Of a stretch of DNA of 43,238 nt, positions 8,177 through 16,280 are shown in pieces. The notes below the pieces were generated by a model, which ran no database searches, had not been told where the DNA came from, and saw only the letters and a list, made by a program, of their open reading frames with translations. Numbering within the stretch: the stretch's first letter is position 1; every line of letters starts with the position of its first letter. Origin of the DNA: JBBDWZ01 sp050732575 (lineage in GTDB: Bacteria; Gemmatimonadota; Gemmatimonadetes; Longimicrobiales; RSA9); the NCBI GenBank assembly GCA_050732575.1, contig JBOHRF010000014.1, forward strand, positions 1 through 43,238. Direction: 5' to 3'. The translations under genes and the position numbers were made by a program.

Positions 8177-9359
8177 CTTCGGGGCGGCTGTAGCGCTCGC
8201 GCATACGCGCGGTCAGCGTCGGCCCGAAATAGATTTCCGCCACTTCTTCGTTCCAGACCAGCTCGGCCACCGTACCGGAAACCCGGACCCGGCCGTCGTA
8301 CATGATGTAAGCGCGATCCACGATGTCGAGTGTCTGCTCTACGTTGTGATCCGTGATAATCACGCCGATACCCCGGTGGCGCAGGGCAGCGACTATCTGC
8401 TGGATGTCGTGCACGGCAATCGGATCGACGCCGGCAAAAGGCTCATCCAACAACATGAACTTGGGCTGACTCACCAGCGCGCGTGTAATCTCGAGCCGGC
8501 GTCGTTCGCCACCGGACAGCGAATACGCGCGGTTGCGGCGCAGGTGTTTGATGCCCAGCTCATCCAGCAACTGCTCTAGACGCTCTTTGCGTGCCACCCG
8601 AGAAAGGGGCATGGTCTCGAGGATGGCCATGATGTTCTGTTCGACCGTCAACTTCCTGAAGACCGATGGCTCCTGCGCCAGGTAGCCAATGCCTCTGCGG
8701 GAGCGCTGGTACATGGGCACTCCCGTCAGGTCCTCCTGGTCGAAGAAAACTTCGCCTTCATCGGGGGAAATCAGACCCACGATCATGTAGAACGTGGTGG
8801 TTTTGCCGGCTCCGTTAGGCCCCAGCAGTCCCACGATTTCGCCTTGAGCTACGTTGACGTCGACGTCATTCACGACTTTGCGGCGACGGTATGCTTTGAC
8901 CAGACCGCGCGCGCTCAGCGTGCTACCGCCTACCACAATCGGGCTGGGCAGGAGCGTATCGGAATCCGACGCCCGGCGTTCGCCCTCGAGCAAGAGCTTC
9001 TTGATGACCTGGTCGAGTTCGAGCACAACGCCCGCCCGTTGCTGGGCAATTGACTCCCAAACGTCGGGCCGCAGGCGCACGCGCTCCCAAGCTTCGCCCC
9101 CCGGCTCGCCGCTGGCAATCCCCTCGCTGTGCAGACGGGCGAGAATGTTCTGTTCCAGGTAGGGGGCCAACTCATCCAACGACGCGCCCGCCGTCCGATC
9201 GCCTGCTCCATCTCTGCGATACGCGGCCTGCACCGCGGCCAGCCATTCACCCCGGTCGAGCGCGCCCGTGGCATCGGCGCGCCGCACCAGCTCGAGCAGC
9301 GCAGTGGCTACCGATTCATCGTGCGGCTTGAGACCGGCGGCAAAGCTCAACAATCTCAT
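8163..9359 (-). CDS. lptB: LPS export ABC transporter ATPase LptB with long N-terminal extension
   Basis: LptB powers extraction of LPS from the inner membrane together with LptF/LptG. Residues about 147-398 are a standard LptB: Walker A GPNGAGKTT at 180-188, signature LSGGERRRLE at 281-290, Walker B FMLLDEPFAG at 301-310, and H-loop histidine 338 in ITDHN. The family is usually near 240 residues, so about 145 residues at the N-terminus are extra. They are mostly helical, charged, without Cys or membrane segments, and I do not recognise them. The start is fixed by an ATGA overlap with lptA at 9359. An internal GTG near residue 142 could in principle start a normal-length LptB, but no ribosome site is evident there. 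lptF/G are not in the window. Confidence 0.92.
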   Translation of the reverse strand: MRLLSFAAGLKPHDESVATALLELVRRADATGALDRGEWLAAVQAAYRRDGAGDRTAGASLDELAPYLEQNILARLHSEGIASGEPGGEAWERVRLRPDVWESIAQQRAGVVLELDQVIKKLLLEGERRASDSDTLLPSPIVVGGSTLSARGLVKAYRRRKVVNDVDVNVAQGEIVGLLGPNGAGKTTTFYMIVGLISPDEGEVFFDQEDLTGVPMYQRSRRGIGYLAQEPSVFRKLTVEQNIMAILETMPLSRVARKERLEQLLDELGIKHLRRNRAYSLSGGERRRLEITRALVSQPKFMLLDEPFAGVDPIAVHDIQQIVAALRHRGIGVIITDHNVEQTLDIVDRAYIMYDGRVRVSGTVAELVWNEEVAEIYFGPTLTARMRERYSRPEVAVG

Positions 9360-10747
9360 CGACCGCGCCGGCCCGTGGTGCGCGCGTTCTGCGTACCTTG
9401 TCGATCGGTCGTTACGGGTCGTGTCGGGATCGGTGTCACGCGCCGGATCGGTTGCAGATACACGCCGCGAATTTGTCCCTGAGCATCCATGTCGTGAATG
9501 CCGCCATCCTTGAACAAAGCTGTGATGCGACGCGCCACCAGATAGCCTACTTCAATCTGGTTTGTGGTGTCATTCTCGGCCCGCATTCGGTAGGTCGAAG
9601 TGGCCGGTGCCGCACCGCTGCCGACCGCGATCAATCGGTCCAAGACGCGGTTGACGCTGGAGTCCGACTTGGCGGCCTTGGCCCGGATCGAATCAGGTGC
9701 ATCCACGAAGTGGGCAATGACGGTGTCCCCGCGCAACCAGTCGCGCTGGATCAGCTCGGGCAGCTTGAGGTCCAACGAATCGGGTTGACGGGTGCCCATG
9801 GCGTTACCCACGGCCGTGACTCGCTCCAATGTTTGCTTGGGCGCCACGGCGTCTATCGAGTCGGCAGTCAGCACGAAGTCAGGCGTAGTGGCTGTGGCCG
9901 ACTTCCCTTCTCTGCCTGCCTTTCCACCCTGCGCTATCAGACGGCTCACGGCACCCGAGTCGAAGGCGATGTTCAGGCGGTGCCCCTCAACGACCAGATC
10001 TTCGTTATCGATGCGCGCGTTGCGAAACACCCGGACCTCTCGGAACAGATCACCCTCGACTTGCGCGTGAATGCTGTCGCCCCGCACATCGTAACGCTCG
10101 CCCTTGATTCGAGCGATGCCCCAAAGGTCCATTATGCCAAGGCTGTCATCGAATACGGCCTGACCCCCCGTGGCGTCCAGCTCGCCCCGCTTGATCACTA
10201 CCGAACCCCATCCACGAAACAGGTTTTCGCCCGTGATCTCCATGCGATCGGAAATGATGTTCGTGGTGTCCGGCTTCTGCTCGGGCCTGGGTTCTTCCAG
10301 GAGCGTCAGTTGCGGGCGGCCTCGTATCACTTCAATGCGCGGTTGTGGGTTATCCTTGGTGACGCGCTGATAGATCAGTCCATTGGGCGCGTTCAGGATC
10401 GAACCGGTTTTGCGATCGGTTACGACGGTGGGACCATCGGCCACGATGCGCCCGATCCGGCCCTCATATTGTACGAATTGCGAGGTCAGCGTTTTTGTTG
10501 AATCTGCATAGTCCACGTTGCCGATCAGCAACAGCCGACCGAACGCGTTGACCGCACTGTCCGAGCGCACCACCACATTGCCCGAACACTTGTAGCGCGT
10601 CGGGCCACTGAAGTGGATGGCGTCCCCGATCTTTATGAACGTCGTTTGGGGAGTTAGTGCATCAAAATCACACGTGGCATCTTGCGCCTGAAGCACTGCG
10701 GGGAGGGCGAGCAGGACCGTGAAAAAGACGCGCAAGAACAGCCGCAT
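9356..10747 (-). CDS. lptA: OstA/LptA-like periplasmic LPS transport protein (long form)
   Basis: This 463-residue exported protein has an N-terminal signal peptide (MRLFLRVFFTVLLALPAVLQAQ, cleavage likely near residue 22). The rest is a series of beta-rich OstA-type units, visible as repeated phrases such as FSGPTRYKCSGNVVVRSDS, ISDRMEITGENLFRGWGSVVI and FVLTADSIDAVAPKQTLERV. E. coli LptA is about 185 residues; this is more than twice as long, resembling the long OstA-like proteins of other phyla. It would form the periplasmic bridge carrying LPS. The frame is open to 10885, but the ATG at 10747 is preferred: it gives the signal peptide and overlaps the lptC stop by one base (TGATG). The C-terminal tail is Arg/Thr-rich. 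Confidence 0.85.
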   Translation of the reverse strand: MRLFLRVFFTVLLALPAVLQAQDATCDFDALTPQTTFIKIGDAIHFSGPTRYKCSGNVVVRSDSAVNAFGRLLLIGNVDYADSTKTLTSQFVQYEGRIGRIVADGPTVVTDRKTGSILNAPNGLIYQRVTKDNPQPRIEVIRGRPQLTLLEEPRPEQKPDTTNIISDRMEITGENLFRGWGSVVIKRGELDATGGQAVFDDSLGIMDLWGIARIKGERYDVRGDSIHAQVEGDLFREVRVFRNARIDNEDLVVEGHRLNIAFDSGAVSRLIAQGGKAGREGKSATATTPDFVLTADSIDAVAPKQTLERVTAVGNAMGTRQPDSLDLKLPELIQRDWLRGDTVIAHFVDAPDSIRAKAAKSDSSVNRVLDRLIAVGSGAAPATSTYRMRAENDTTNQIEVGYLVARRITALFKDGGIHDMDAQGQIRGVYLQPIRRVTPIPTRPVTTDRQGTQNARTTGRRGR

Positions 10748-11301
10748 CAGAACTGGATCTTGAGGCCCGACGCGCGGCCCTTGGGGTTCTTGACCTTGAC
10801 GTTCTCGAATTTGTCGTCCGCTTCGAAACCGTCTCCCGTGCTGCGATTCTCGCCTTCCACCATCAAGGTCTTCATGGTGCTCCACAGCCGGTGTGTCTGC
10901 GGATCGTAATGCAGTTCTTCGGTCTCGATCCGACGATTCCCCAGCGCAGTTACCAGCACGACCTTGCCACGCGCAATCATGGCCTGGGTAACCGTATTGA
11001 AGTCACCCGTGCTCGAGGTAAGTGAACCGGACTGATTGCCCTGTTCGTCGAAGAAGGCCAGCCGCACTCCCTTGACGGCCACTTTTGCCGAGTCGTCATA
11101 AACGTGCGCGGTGTCCCCCTGCAGGCGCGCCTTGCGCACGCCATTGCTGGTCATGAATGAGGTCATGTCAATCATGATCAGGTCGGCCGGGACCTCCTGG
11201 AAGTCCTCGCCTGTGGGACCGGTTTGCTGCCCGCAGGCGGCCGTCAGCCCGACCAGGGTAACCAGAGCAATCGAGTAGTGAGCGCGCATGACCCTTCTCA
11301 T
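10747..11301 (-). CDS. lptC: LptC-like LPS export lipoprotein
   Basis: This 184-residue protein belongs to the LptC/YrbK superfamily and would pass LPS from LptB2FG to LptA. It has an N-terminal signal with a lipobox ending LTAAC, so Cys23 would be lipidated; the E. coli protein instead keeps a transmembrane anchor. The remainder is a single beta-jellyroll-like domain with the family phrase ARLQGDTAHVYDDSAKVAVKG. The ATG at 11301 overlaps the kdsD stop (ATGA); a second ATG at 11289 is possible. Position between kdsD and lptA is the conserved order kdsD-(kdsC)-lptC-lptA-lptB. Confidence 0.85.
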   Translation of the reverse strand: MRRVMRAHYSIALVTLVGLTAACGQQTGPTGEDFQEVPADLIMIDMTSFMTSNGVRKARLQGDTAHVYDDSAKVAVKGVRLAFFDEQGNQSGSLTSSTGDFNTVTQAMIARGKVVLVTALGNRRIETEELHYDPQTHRLWSTMKTLMVEGENRSTGDGFEADDKFENVKVKNPKGRASGLKIQF

Positions 11302-12293
11302 ACCGCGTGGGCGCGCAAAAGATCGTGCAAATGTACGATTCCCAGAAGCCGGATCTGCGGATCGACCACGGGCAGCGCCATGATCCCGTGCTTTTCCATC
11401 AGATATACGGCTGCCGCAGCCAGGGCATCCGGTTCAACCACCTTTGGATGGCGATTCATGACCGTCTCCACGGGGACTTCCAGAAAGGCGGGTTCTCGCT
11501 CCATCAGGCGGGTCAGATCGCCGGCCGTGACCACACCTACCACGCGGCCGTCGGGTTCGACCACGGCCACCGTACCGCGTTTTTCCGCCAGCAGCACCAC
11601 GCATTCGCGCATGGTGCCGCGGGTGCCGATGGTGGGCAGGTCAGTGTTGACCATGACATCGGCCACGCGCAGGGTCAGCTTACGGCCGAGCATGCCGCCC
11701 GGATGCAGGCGCGCAAAGTCTTCCCGCGTAAAGCCGCGCTGCAGCAACAAAGCGACGGCTAACGCATCACCCAAAGCCAGTGTGACCGTGGTCGAGGTAG
11801 TGGGCGCCAGGTCATGCGGACAGGCTTCCTCAGAGACCGAGCAGTCCAGGACAACGGCTGCTGCGCGGCCCAGTCCCGACTGGGCGCGGGCGGTCAGCGC
11901 AAGATAACGGACGCCCAGTCGACTCAGGTATTCGGCCAGCCCCCGCAATTCATCGGATTCACCACTCTTGGAAATCAGAATCGCGACATCTTCGCGGGTG
12001 ACGATGCCGAGATCGCCGTGCAAGCCTTCCACCGGATGCAGAAAGATGGCCGGCGTTCCGGTCGAGGTCAGCGTTGCGGCGATCTTGCGTCCAATGATCC
12101 CGCTTTTGCCGACGCCAGAGACGATGACGCGGCCGTTGGCGGCCGCGATGAGCCGAACGGCCGTTTCGAATTCCGTGCCCAAACGTTGTTCGGCATCGAG
12201 CAACGCATTCGCTTCCATGCGCAGCACACGGCGGCCAATTTCCGCGGGCGATTCCGCGCTCAGCTTTCGCTCCAGCATCGATTCCACCTTCAC
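11298..12293 (-). CDS. kdsD: Arabinose-5-phosphate isomerase
   Basis: KdsD converts ribulose 5-phosphate to arabinose 5-phosphate, the first step toward Kdo. The 331 residues hold an SIS domain (about 40-190) with VSGVGKSGIIGRKIAATLTS, the conserved histidines of FLHPVEGLHGDLG around 85-95, and two C-terminal CBS domains (about 210-265 and 278-331). Length and order are typical. The first start is GTG at 12293, in a GTGA overlap with the kdsC stop; an ATG five codons later (12278) is an alternative. It lies directly next to kdsC, kdsA, lptC and so belongs to the Kdo operon. Confidence 0.95.
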   Translation of the reverse strand: MKVESMLERKLSAESPAEIGRRVLRMEANALLDAEQRLGTEFETAVRLIAAANGRVIVSGVGKSGIIGRKIAATLTSTGTPAIFLHPVEGLHGDLGIVTREDVAILISKSGESDELRGLAEYLSRLGVRYLALTARAQSGLGRAAAVVLDCSVSEEACPHDLAPTTSTTVTLALGDALAVALLLQRGFTREDFARLHPGGMLGRKLTLRVADVMVNTDLPTIGTRGTMRECVVLLAEKRGTVAVVEPDGRVVGVVTAGDLTRLMEREPAFLEVPVETVMNRHPKVVEPDALAAAAVYLMEKHGIMALPVVDPQIRLLGIVHLHDLLRAHAV

Positions 12294-12901
12294 GGTCGCC
12301 CACCAGTGGGTTGCGCGTTCACTTCGTTGCCGTCGGTCTCTCCCGGGGTTCCGCTGCGATCGCGCCGGTAGCGCTCGACTAAGTCATTCCAATCGCCGCG
12401 CGCATGGAGCAGAGTCTCTGCCAGCTCGCGCACGGCGCCATCGCCGCCGCCACGCGCGGTTTGCCAGGCTGCCGCTTTCTTGATTTCAGGAACGGCGTTG
12501 GCTACGGCCACGGGCCAGCCACAGCGCTCGAAGATGGGCAAGTCTGCAAGATCGTCACAGAGACAACAGACCTCGGACCAGTCCGTGCCATGTGCGACAC
12601 GCAGTTCATCCACTACCACCAGCTTGTAGCCGCCGGGCGCCTCGCGATAGGTGATACCGAGTTCCTGCGCGCGCACATTGTTGACCGCGGAACGCCGGCC
12701 ACTCACCATGTAGACGTGTAACCCGGCCCAGACCATCATCTTGATACCCAGCCCATCCGTGATTTCGAAGCGCTTCTGTTCGAAGGACTCGCCCGCGTTC
12801 GTCACACCCATGATCAAACCGCCATCGGTCATGACCCCATCCACATCGAGAATCACCAGCTTGATACGCTGAGCCACTGCGCGCGTAAGCGCGTCACTCA
12901 C
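12290..12901 (-). CDS. kdsC: 3-deoxy-D-manno-octulosonate 8-phosphate phosphatase (HAD family)
   Basis: KdsC dephosphorylates Kdo-8-phosphate to Kdo. The 203-residue protein is a capless C1-type HAD phosphatase: motif I LDVDGVMTDG gives nucleophile D19 and acid D21, RFEITDGLGIKMM follows as in the family, SGR is motif II, and the GGGDGAVRELAETLL stretch replaces the usual GGxGAVRE loop. The C-terminal 30 residues (after NDLVERY) are polar, low in predicted structure and longer than usual. Start GTG at 12901 lies eight bases inside the kdsA end. The enzyme probably works as a tetramer in the cytosol. Confidence 0.93.
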   Translation of the reverse strand: MSDALTRAVAQRIKLVILDVDGVMTDGGLIMGVTNAGESFEQKRFEITDGLGIKMMVWAGLHVYMVSGRRSAVNNVRAQELGITYREAPGGYKLVVVDELRVAHGTDWSEVCCLCDDLADLPIFERCGWPVAVANAVPEIKKAAAWQTARGGGDGAVRELAETLLHARGDWNDLVERYRRDRSGTPGETDGNEVNAQPTGGRP

Positions 12902-13706
12902 GGATGGCCTCGCGGATGGCCAGTGCCTGCTTCAGCAAAGACTCCAGTTGCCCGAGCGGCAGCATGTTACGGCCGTCGGAGGGCGCCTCCTGTGGACGCG
13001 GGTGCACTTCCAGAAAAAGCCCATCCGCGCCCGCACCGGTGGCCGCGCGCACCAACAAGGGTGTGAACTCGGGATCTCCGCCACTCGCGCCTTCCGCCTG
13101 ACCGGGCCGCTGTACCGAATGGGTGCCATCGAAAATCACGGGAGCGCCGGTTGCCTGGCGCAGACGAGCCAGATTGCGCATGTCCACGACCAGGTCCCCA
13201 TAACCGAAGAACGTACCGCGTTCGGTCACCGCTACCGCGCCCGCGCCCGCGTCACGGGCCTTGGCCACCGCACCGCGCAACTCAGCCGGCGCCATCCACT
13301 GCCCTTTCTTGATGTTGACCGCGCGACCCGTACGCGCGGCCGCCACCACCAGGTCCGTTTGCCGGCTGAGGAATGCCGGAATCTGCAAAACATCGCACAC
13401 TTCGGCAGCGGCTTGCGCCTGCTCAGGCTCATGAACATCGGTCAATACCGGCAATCCTGTTTCCTGCTTCACGCGCGCCAGCAGTTCCACGCCAGCACGC
13501 AGTCCCGGTCCGCGCGCCGCGCCTGCCTTGCTGCGGTTGGCTTTGTCGAACGATGCTTTGAAGATGATCGGAATCTCGAACCGCGCGCGTAGCCGGACCA
13601 ACTCGTGGGCTACAAACAAGTTCAATTCGTCGTGCTCGAGGAGGCAGGGTCCGGCAATCAGAAAGAAGCCGCCACCGACGCTGAACAGCCGTTCGACCTC
13701 GCTCAT
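12894..13706 (-). CDS. kdsA: 3-deoxy-8-phosphooctulonate synthase
   Basis: KdsA condenses arabinose 5-phosphate and phosphoenolpyruvate into Kdo-8-phosphate. The 270-residue length is normal. Motifs include FLIAGPCLLE near 15-24, FKASFDKANRSK around 49-60, TDVHEP, the NIKKGQW strand and FDGTHSVQRPG. The cysteine in AGPC is present in both metal-dependent and metal-independent enzymes, so the class cannot be decided from this motif alone. The ATG at 13706 is 15 bases after pyrG. Grouped with kdsC and kdsD, it forms one translationally linked set. Confidence 0.96.
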   Translation of the reverse strand: MSEVERLFSVGGGFFLIAGPCLLEHDELNLFVAHELVRLRARFEIPIIFKASFDKANRSKAGAARGPGLRAGVELLARVKQETGLPVLTDVHEPEQAQAAAEVCDVLQIPAFLSRQTDLVVAAARTGRAVNIKKGQWMAPAELRGAVAKARDAGAGAVAVTERGTFFGYGDLVVDMRNLARLRQATGAPVIFDGTHSVQRPGQAEGASGGDPEFTPLLVRAATGAGADGLFLEVHPRPQEAPSDGRNMLPLGQLESLLKQALAIREAIRE

Positions 13707-13721
13707 GCGCTCGCCGTAGCG

Positions 13722-15395
13722 TCAGGTCCGAGTCGCCTGCACGGGCGCGATGTCGCGCAGCTCCGCCTTGCCGTTGGCAGAAGCTCGCCGCTGCATGGAA
13801 GCGCGGATAAAGGCAGCAAACAGCGGATGCGGACGAGTGGGTCGTGATTTCAGCTCGGGATGGAACTGACAGCCCAGGAAATGTAGATGGTCCGGGATCT
13901 CGATGATCTCGACCAGATTACCATCGGGCGAAACGCCGCTGAAGCGCATGCCTTTCTCCGCCAACAAGTCGCGGTACGCATTGTTCACTTCGTAACGGTG
14001 CCGATGCCGCTCACTGATCTCCGTTGTGCCATACGCCTGATGAGCGCGCGAGTTCTGACGCAACCGCGCCGGGTAGGCGCCCAGCCGCATGGTACCGCCC
14101 AGGTTCGTGACCTGACGCTGGGAATCCATCAAACAGATCACGGCCAGGTCGCCCTGCTCGAATTCGGCCGAGTGTGATTCTTCCAGGCCGCACACGTTGC
14201 GCGCGAATTCAATCACCGCACACTGCAGCCCCAGGCAGATGCCAAAGAAAGGCATACCGTTCGTGCGCGACCAGCGTATGGCCTCCAGCATGCCCTCCAC
14301 GCCGCGCACGCCGAAGCCGCCCGGGATCAACAGGCCATCATACGCGGAAAGGACCGTGGCTGTGCTGTTGTTCTCAAAGGCCTCACTGGACAGCCACTCG
14401 ATATCCACGCCCACATCATTGGCGATGCCGCCGTGGATCAACGCTTCGTGCACGGATTTGTACGAATCGACCAGAGAAGTGTATTTGCCGACCACGGCAA
14501 TACGAACCCGCCCATTACCGGGTCGCTTGATGCGCTCCACTATGTCTTGCCACCGGCTCAGGTCGGGCGTACTCACCTCCAGTCCCAACTTCTGCACTAC
14601 CAGCTCATCCAACTTCTGGCGGTGGAACACGAGCGGCACCTCATAGATGGTCTCGACATCCTGTGCGTTGATCACGGCATTGGGATCGACGTTGGTGAAC
14701 AGCGCAATTTTCCGTTTCAGGTCATCCGAAACTGGTCGATCGGTACGGCAAATCAGGATGTCCGGCTGAATTCCGATCTCCATCAGTTCGCGCACTGAGT
14801 GCTGTGTGGGCTTGGTCTTCAACTCACCGGCCGCGGAGATGAACGGGATCAGCGTGAGATGGATGAACAGCGCGTGCTCGCGGCCGACGTCCTGGCGGAA
14901 CTGACGAATGGCCTCCAGGAAAGGCAAGGATTCGATATCGCCCACCGTACCGCCAATCTCGGTGATCACCACATCGTGGTTGGGCGCCAGGCGACGAATA
15001 GCCGCTTTGATTTCATCCGTGATGTGCGGGATCACCTGCACGGTGGATCCCAGGTAATCACCTCGCCGTTCCTTGGTGATTACGTCCAGGTAGATGCGGC
15101 CAGTCGTGATGTTGTTCTCCTGGCGCATTGATTCATCGACAAAACGCTCGTAATGCCCCAGGTCCAGATCGGTTTCCGCACCATCGTCGGTGACGAACAC
15201 CTCGCCGTGCTGGAACGGGGAAAGCGTGCCCGGGTCGACGTTGATGTAGGGATCGAACTTCTGAATGGTGACCCGCAATCCACGCTCGACCAGGAGTCGT
15301 CCAAGCGACGCGGCGGCGATTCCCTTTCCCAAGGAGGAAACTACGCCGCCGGTTACAAAGATGTACTTCGTTGGATGCCGGACCTGATCACTCAT
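13722..15395 (-). CDS. pyrG: CTP synthase
   Basis: PyrG makes CTP from UTP, ATP and glutamine. The 557 residues comprise the synthase domain, starting with KYIFVTGGVVSSLGKGIAAASLG, and a C-terminal class I glutamine amidotransferase with the nucleophile in FGICLGLQCAVIEFARN and the His/Glu pair in GCQFHPELKSRP. Length is slightly above the usual 530-550, with an Arg/Ala-rich tail. The ATG at 15395 is 14 bases downstream of kdsB. CTP is a direct substrate of KdsB, so placing pyrG between kdsB and kdsA is metabolically coherent. Confidence 0.97.
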   Translation of the reverse strand: MSDQVRHPTKYIFVTGGVVSSLGKGIAAASLGRLLVERGLRVTIQKFDPYINVDPGTLSPFQHGEVFVTDDGAETDLDLGHYERFVDESMRQENNITTGRIYLDVITKERRGDYLGSTVQVIPHITDEIKAAIRRLAPNHDVVITEIGGTVGDIESLPFLEAIRQFRQDVGREHALFIHLTLIPFISAAGELKTKPTQHSVRELMEIGIQPDILICRTDRPVSDDLKRKIALFTNVDPNAVINAQDVETIYEVPLVFHRQKLDELVVQKLGLEVSTPDLSRWQDIVERIKRPGNGRVRIAVVGKYTSLVDSYKSVHEALIHGGIANDVGVDIEWLSSEAFENNSTATVLSAYDGLLIPGGFGVRGVEGMLEAIRWSRTNGMPFFGICLGLQCAVIEFARNVCGLEESHSAEFEQGDLAVICLMDSQRQVTNLGGTMRLGAYPARLRQNSRAHQAYGTTEISERHRHRYEVNNAYRDLLAEKGMRFSGVSPDGNLVEIIEIPDHLHFLGCQFHPELKSRPTRPHPLFAAFIRASMQRRASANGKAELRDIAPVQATRT

Positions 15396-15409
15396 GCTTT
15401 TGCCACGGT

Positions 15410-16180
15410 TCAGGTGATAGCTGCGGTTGCTCGTATTACGCGTTCAGCTCGCTCTGCGTCCTCAGGAGTGTCAACGCCTTCCGCGCTGGAAGCTACGACC
15501 GCCACTCCGATCCCGATACCAGCGGCCAGCGGGCGCAGCTGCTCGAGTCGTTCCAGTTGCTCCAGCGGATGGGGCGGCAATCTCATCCATGCGCGCAGCG
15601 CATCGGCTGTGTACGCGTACACGCCCAGGTGCCGCAGCCACGTATCACTGGCCAGCTGCGCCGCACTCGGCTCACCGTCGCGCGGCCAGGGAATAGGTGC
15701 GCGCGAGAAATAAAGCGCGCCGCCATCGGCACGGCGTATAACTTTCACCACGGCCGGGCTGCGCCAGGCATCGATCGTGCACAGCGGAGTACCCGCGGTG
15801 CCAATGGGCCAGCCTGCATGTACCAGGTCCAGGGCAGCCGCGACCTGTTCTCGTTCCAGGAAAGGCTCATCACCCTGCACGTTGACGATCACGGCGAAGT
15901 TGCCCAGGTCGGCGCGCCCTGCGATTTCGGCAACGCGTTCGGTGCCGGATGCGTGCGAAGCTGCGGTCAGCTCAGCGCGACCGCCAAATGCGCGCACCGT
16001 TGCGGCAATCTCCTCACTGTCCGTGGCAATGATGAGGGCGTCGAAGAGTTGGAAGCTTTCGACACGTCGCCACACCCATTCGATCAGCGGTCGACCAGCC
16101 AATGGGTGGAGCGGTTTGCGCGGCAAACGCTCGGAGCCGAGGCGAGCCGGGATCACTCCCAGCACGCGACCAGTTCGCAT
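15410..16180 (-). CDS. kdsB: CMP-Kdo synthetase (3-deoxy-manno-octulosonate cytidylyltransferase)
   Basis: KdsB activates Kdo with CTP to CMP-Kdo for transfer to lipid A. The 256-residue protein begins with the nucleotide-binding signature IPARLGSERLPRKPLHPLAGRPLI, contains VNVQGDEPFL (metal/CTP site) near 120, and FSRAPIPWPRD later; all fit the family. It is the first gene of the LPS block after a 100-base gap that contains a candidate promoter and an inverted repeat whose right arm ends one base before the ATG at 16180. No clear Shine-Dalgarno is seen. Confidence 0.95.
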   Translation of the reverse strand: MRTGRVLGVIPARLGSERLPRKPLHPLAGRPLIEWVWRRVESFQLFDALIIATDSEEIAATVRAFGGRAELTAASHASGTERVAEIAGRADLGNFAVIVNVQGDEPFLEREQVAAALDLVHAGWPIGTAGTPLCTIDAWRSPAVVKVIRRADGGALYFSRAPIPWPRDGEPSAAQLASDTWLRHLGVYAYTADALRAWMRLPPHPLEQLERLEQLRPLAAGIGIGVAVVASSAEGVDTPEDAERAERVIRATAAIT

Positions 16181-16181
16181 G

Positions 16182-16240
16182 CGTTACCGAGGGGAAAAAG
16201 GGACGGGACGGCGGCGCTACGCACGCTCGCCGTGGTAACG
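16182..16240 (-). promoter_or_regulatory. Leader of kdsB with inverted repeat next to the start codon
   Basis: CGTTACC at 16182-16188 and GGTAACG at 16234-16240 (plus-strand reading) are perfect 7-bp inverted repeats 45 bases apart. Between them ACGGCG and CGCCGT could form a second stem. In the transcript the downstream arm lies one base before the kdsB ATG, where a ribosome would bind, so folding could hide the translation start. This is inference from sequence only; the arms are short. Confidence 0.35.
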
Positions 16241-16244
16241 AGAA

Positions 16245-16273
16245 AAGCTAATGCCGCGCCCGGACCGTGTCAA
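16245..16273 (-). promoter_or_regulatory. Candidate sigma-70 promoter for the kdsB-pyrG-kds-lpt block
   Basis: On the minus strand a perfect -35 box TTGACA (16273-16268) is followed, after 17 bases, by TAGCTT (16250-16245), a weak -10 with 3 of 6 matches to TATAAT. Transcription would start near 16238, about 58 bases before the kdsB ATG. The spacing and perfect -35 are the support; the -10 is poor, so this is a candidate only. Confidence 0.35.
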
Positions 16274-16280
16274 AGTACGT

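Noticed and set aside
10748..10885. N-terminal extension of the lptA frame
   Set aside because: It would bury the signal peptide behind 46 charged residues and overlaps lptC.
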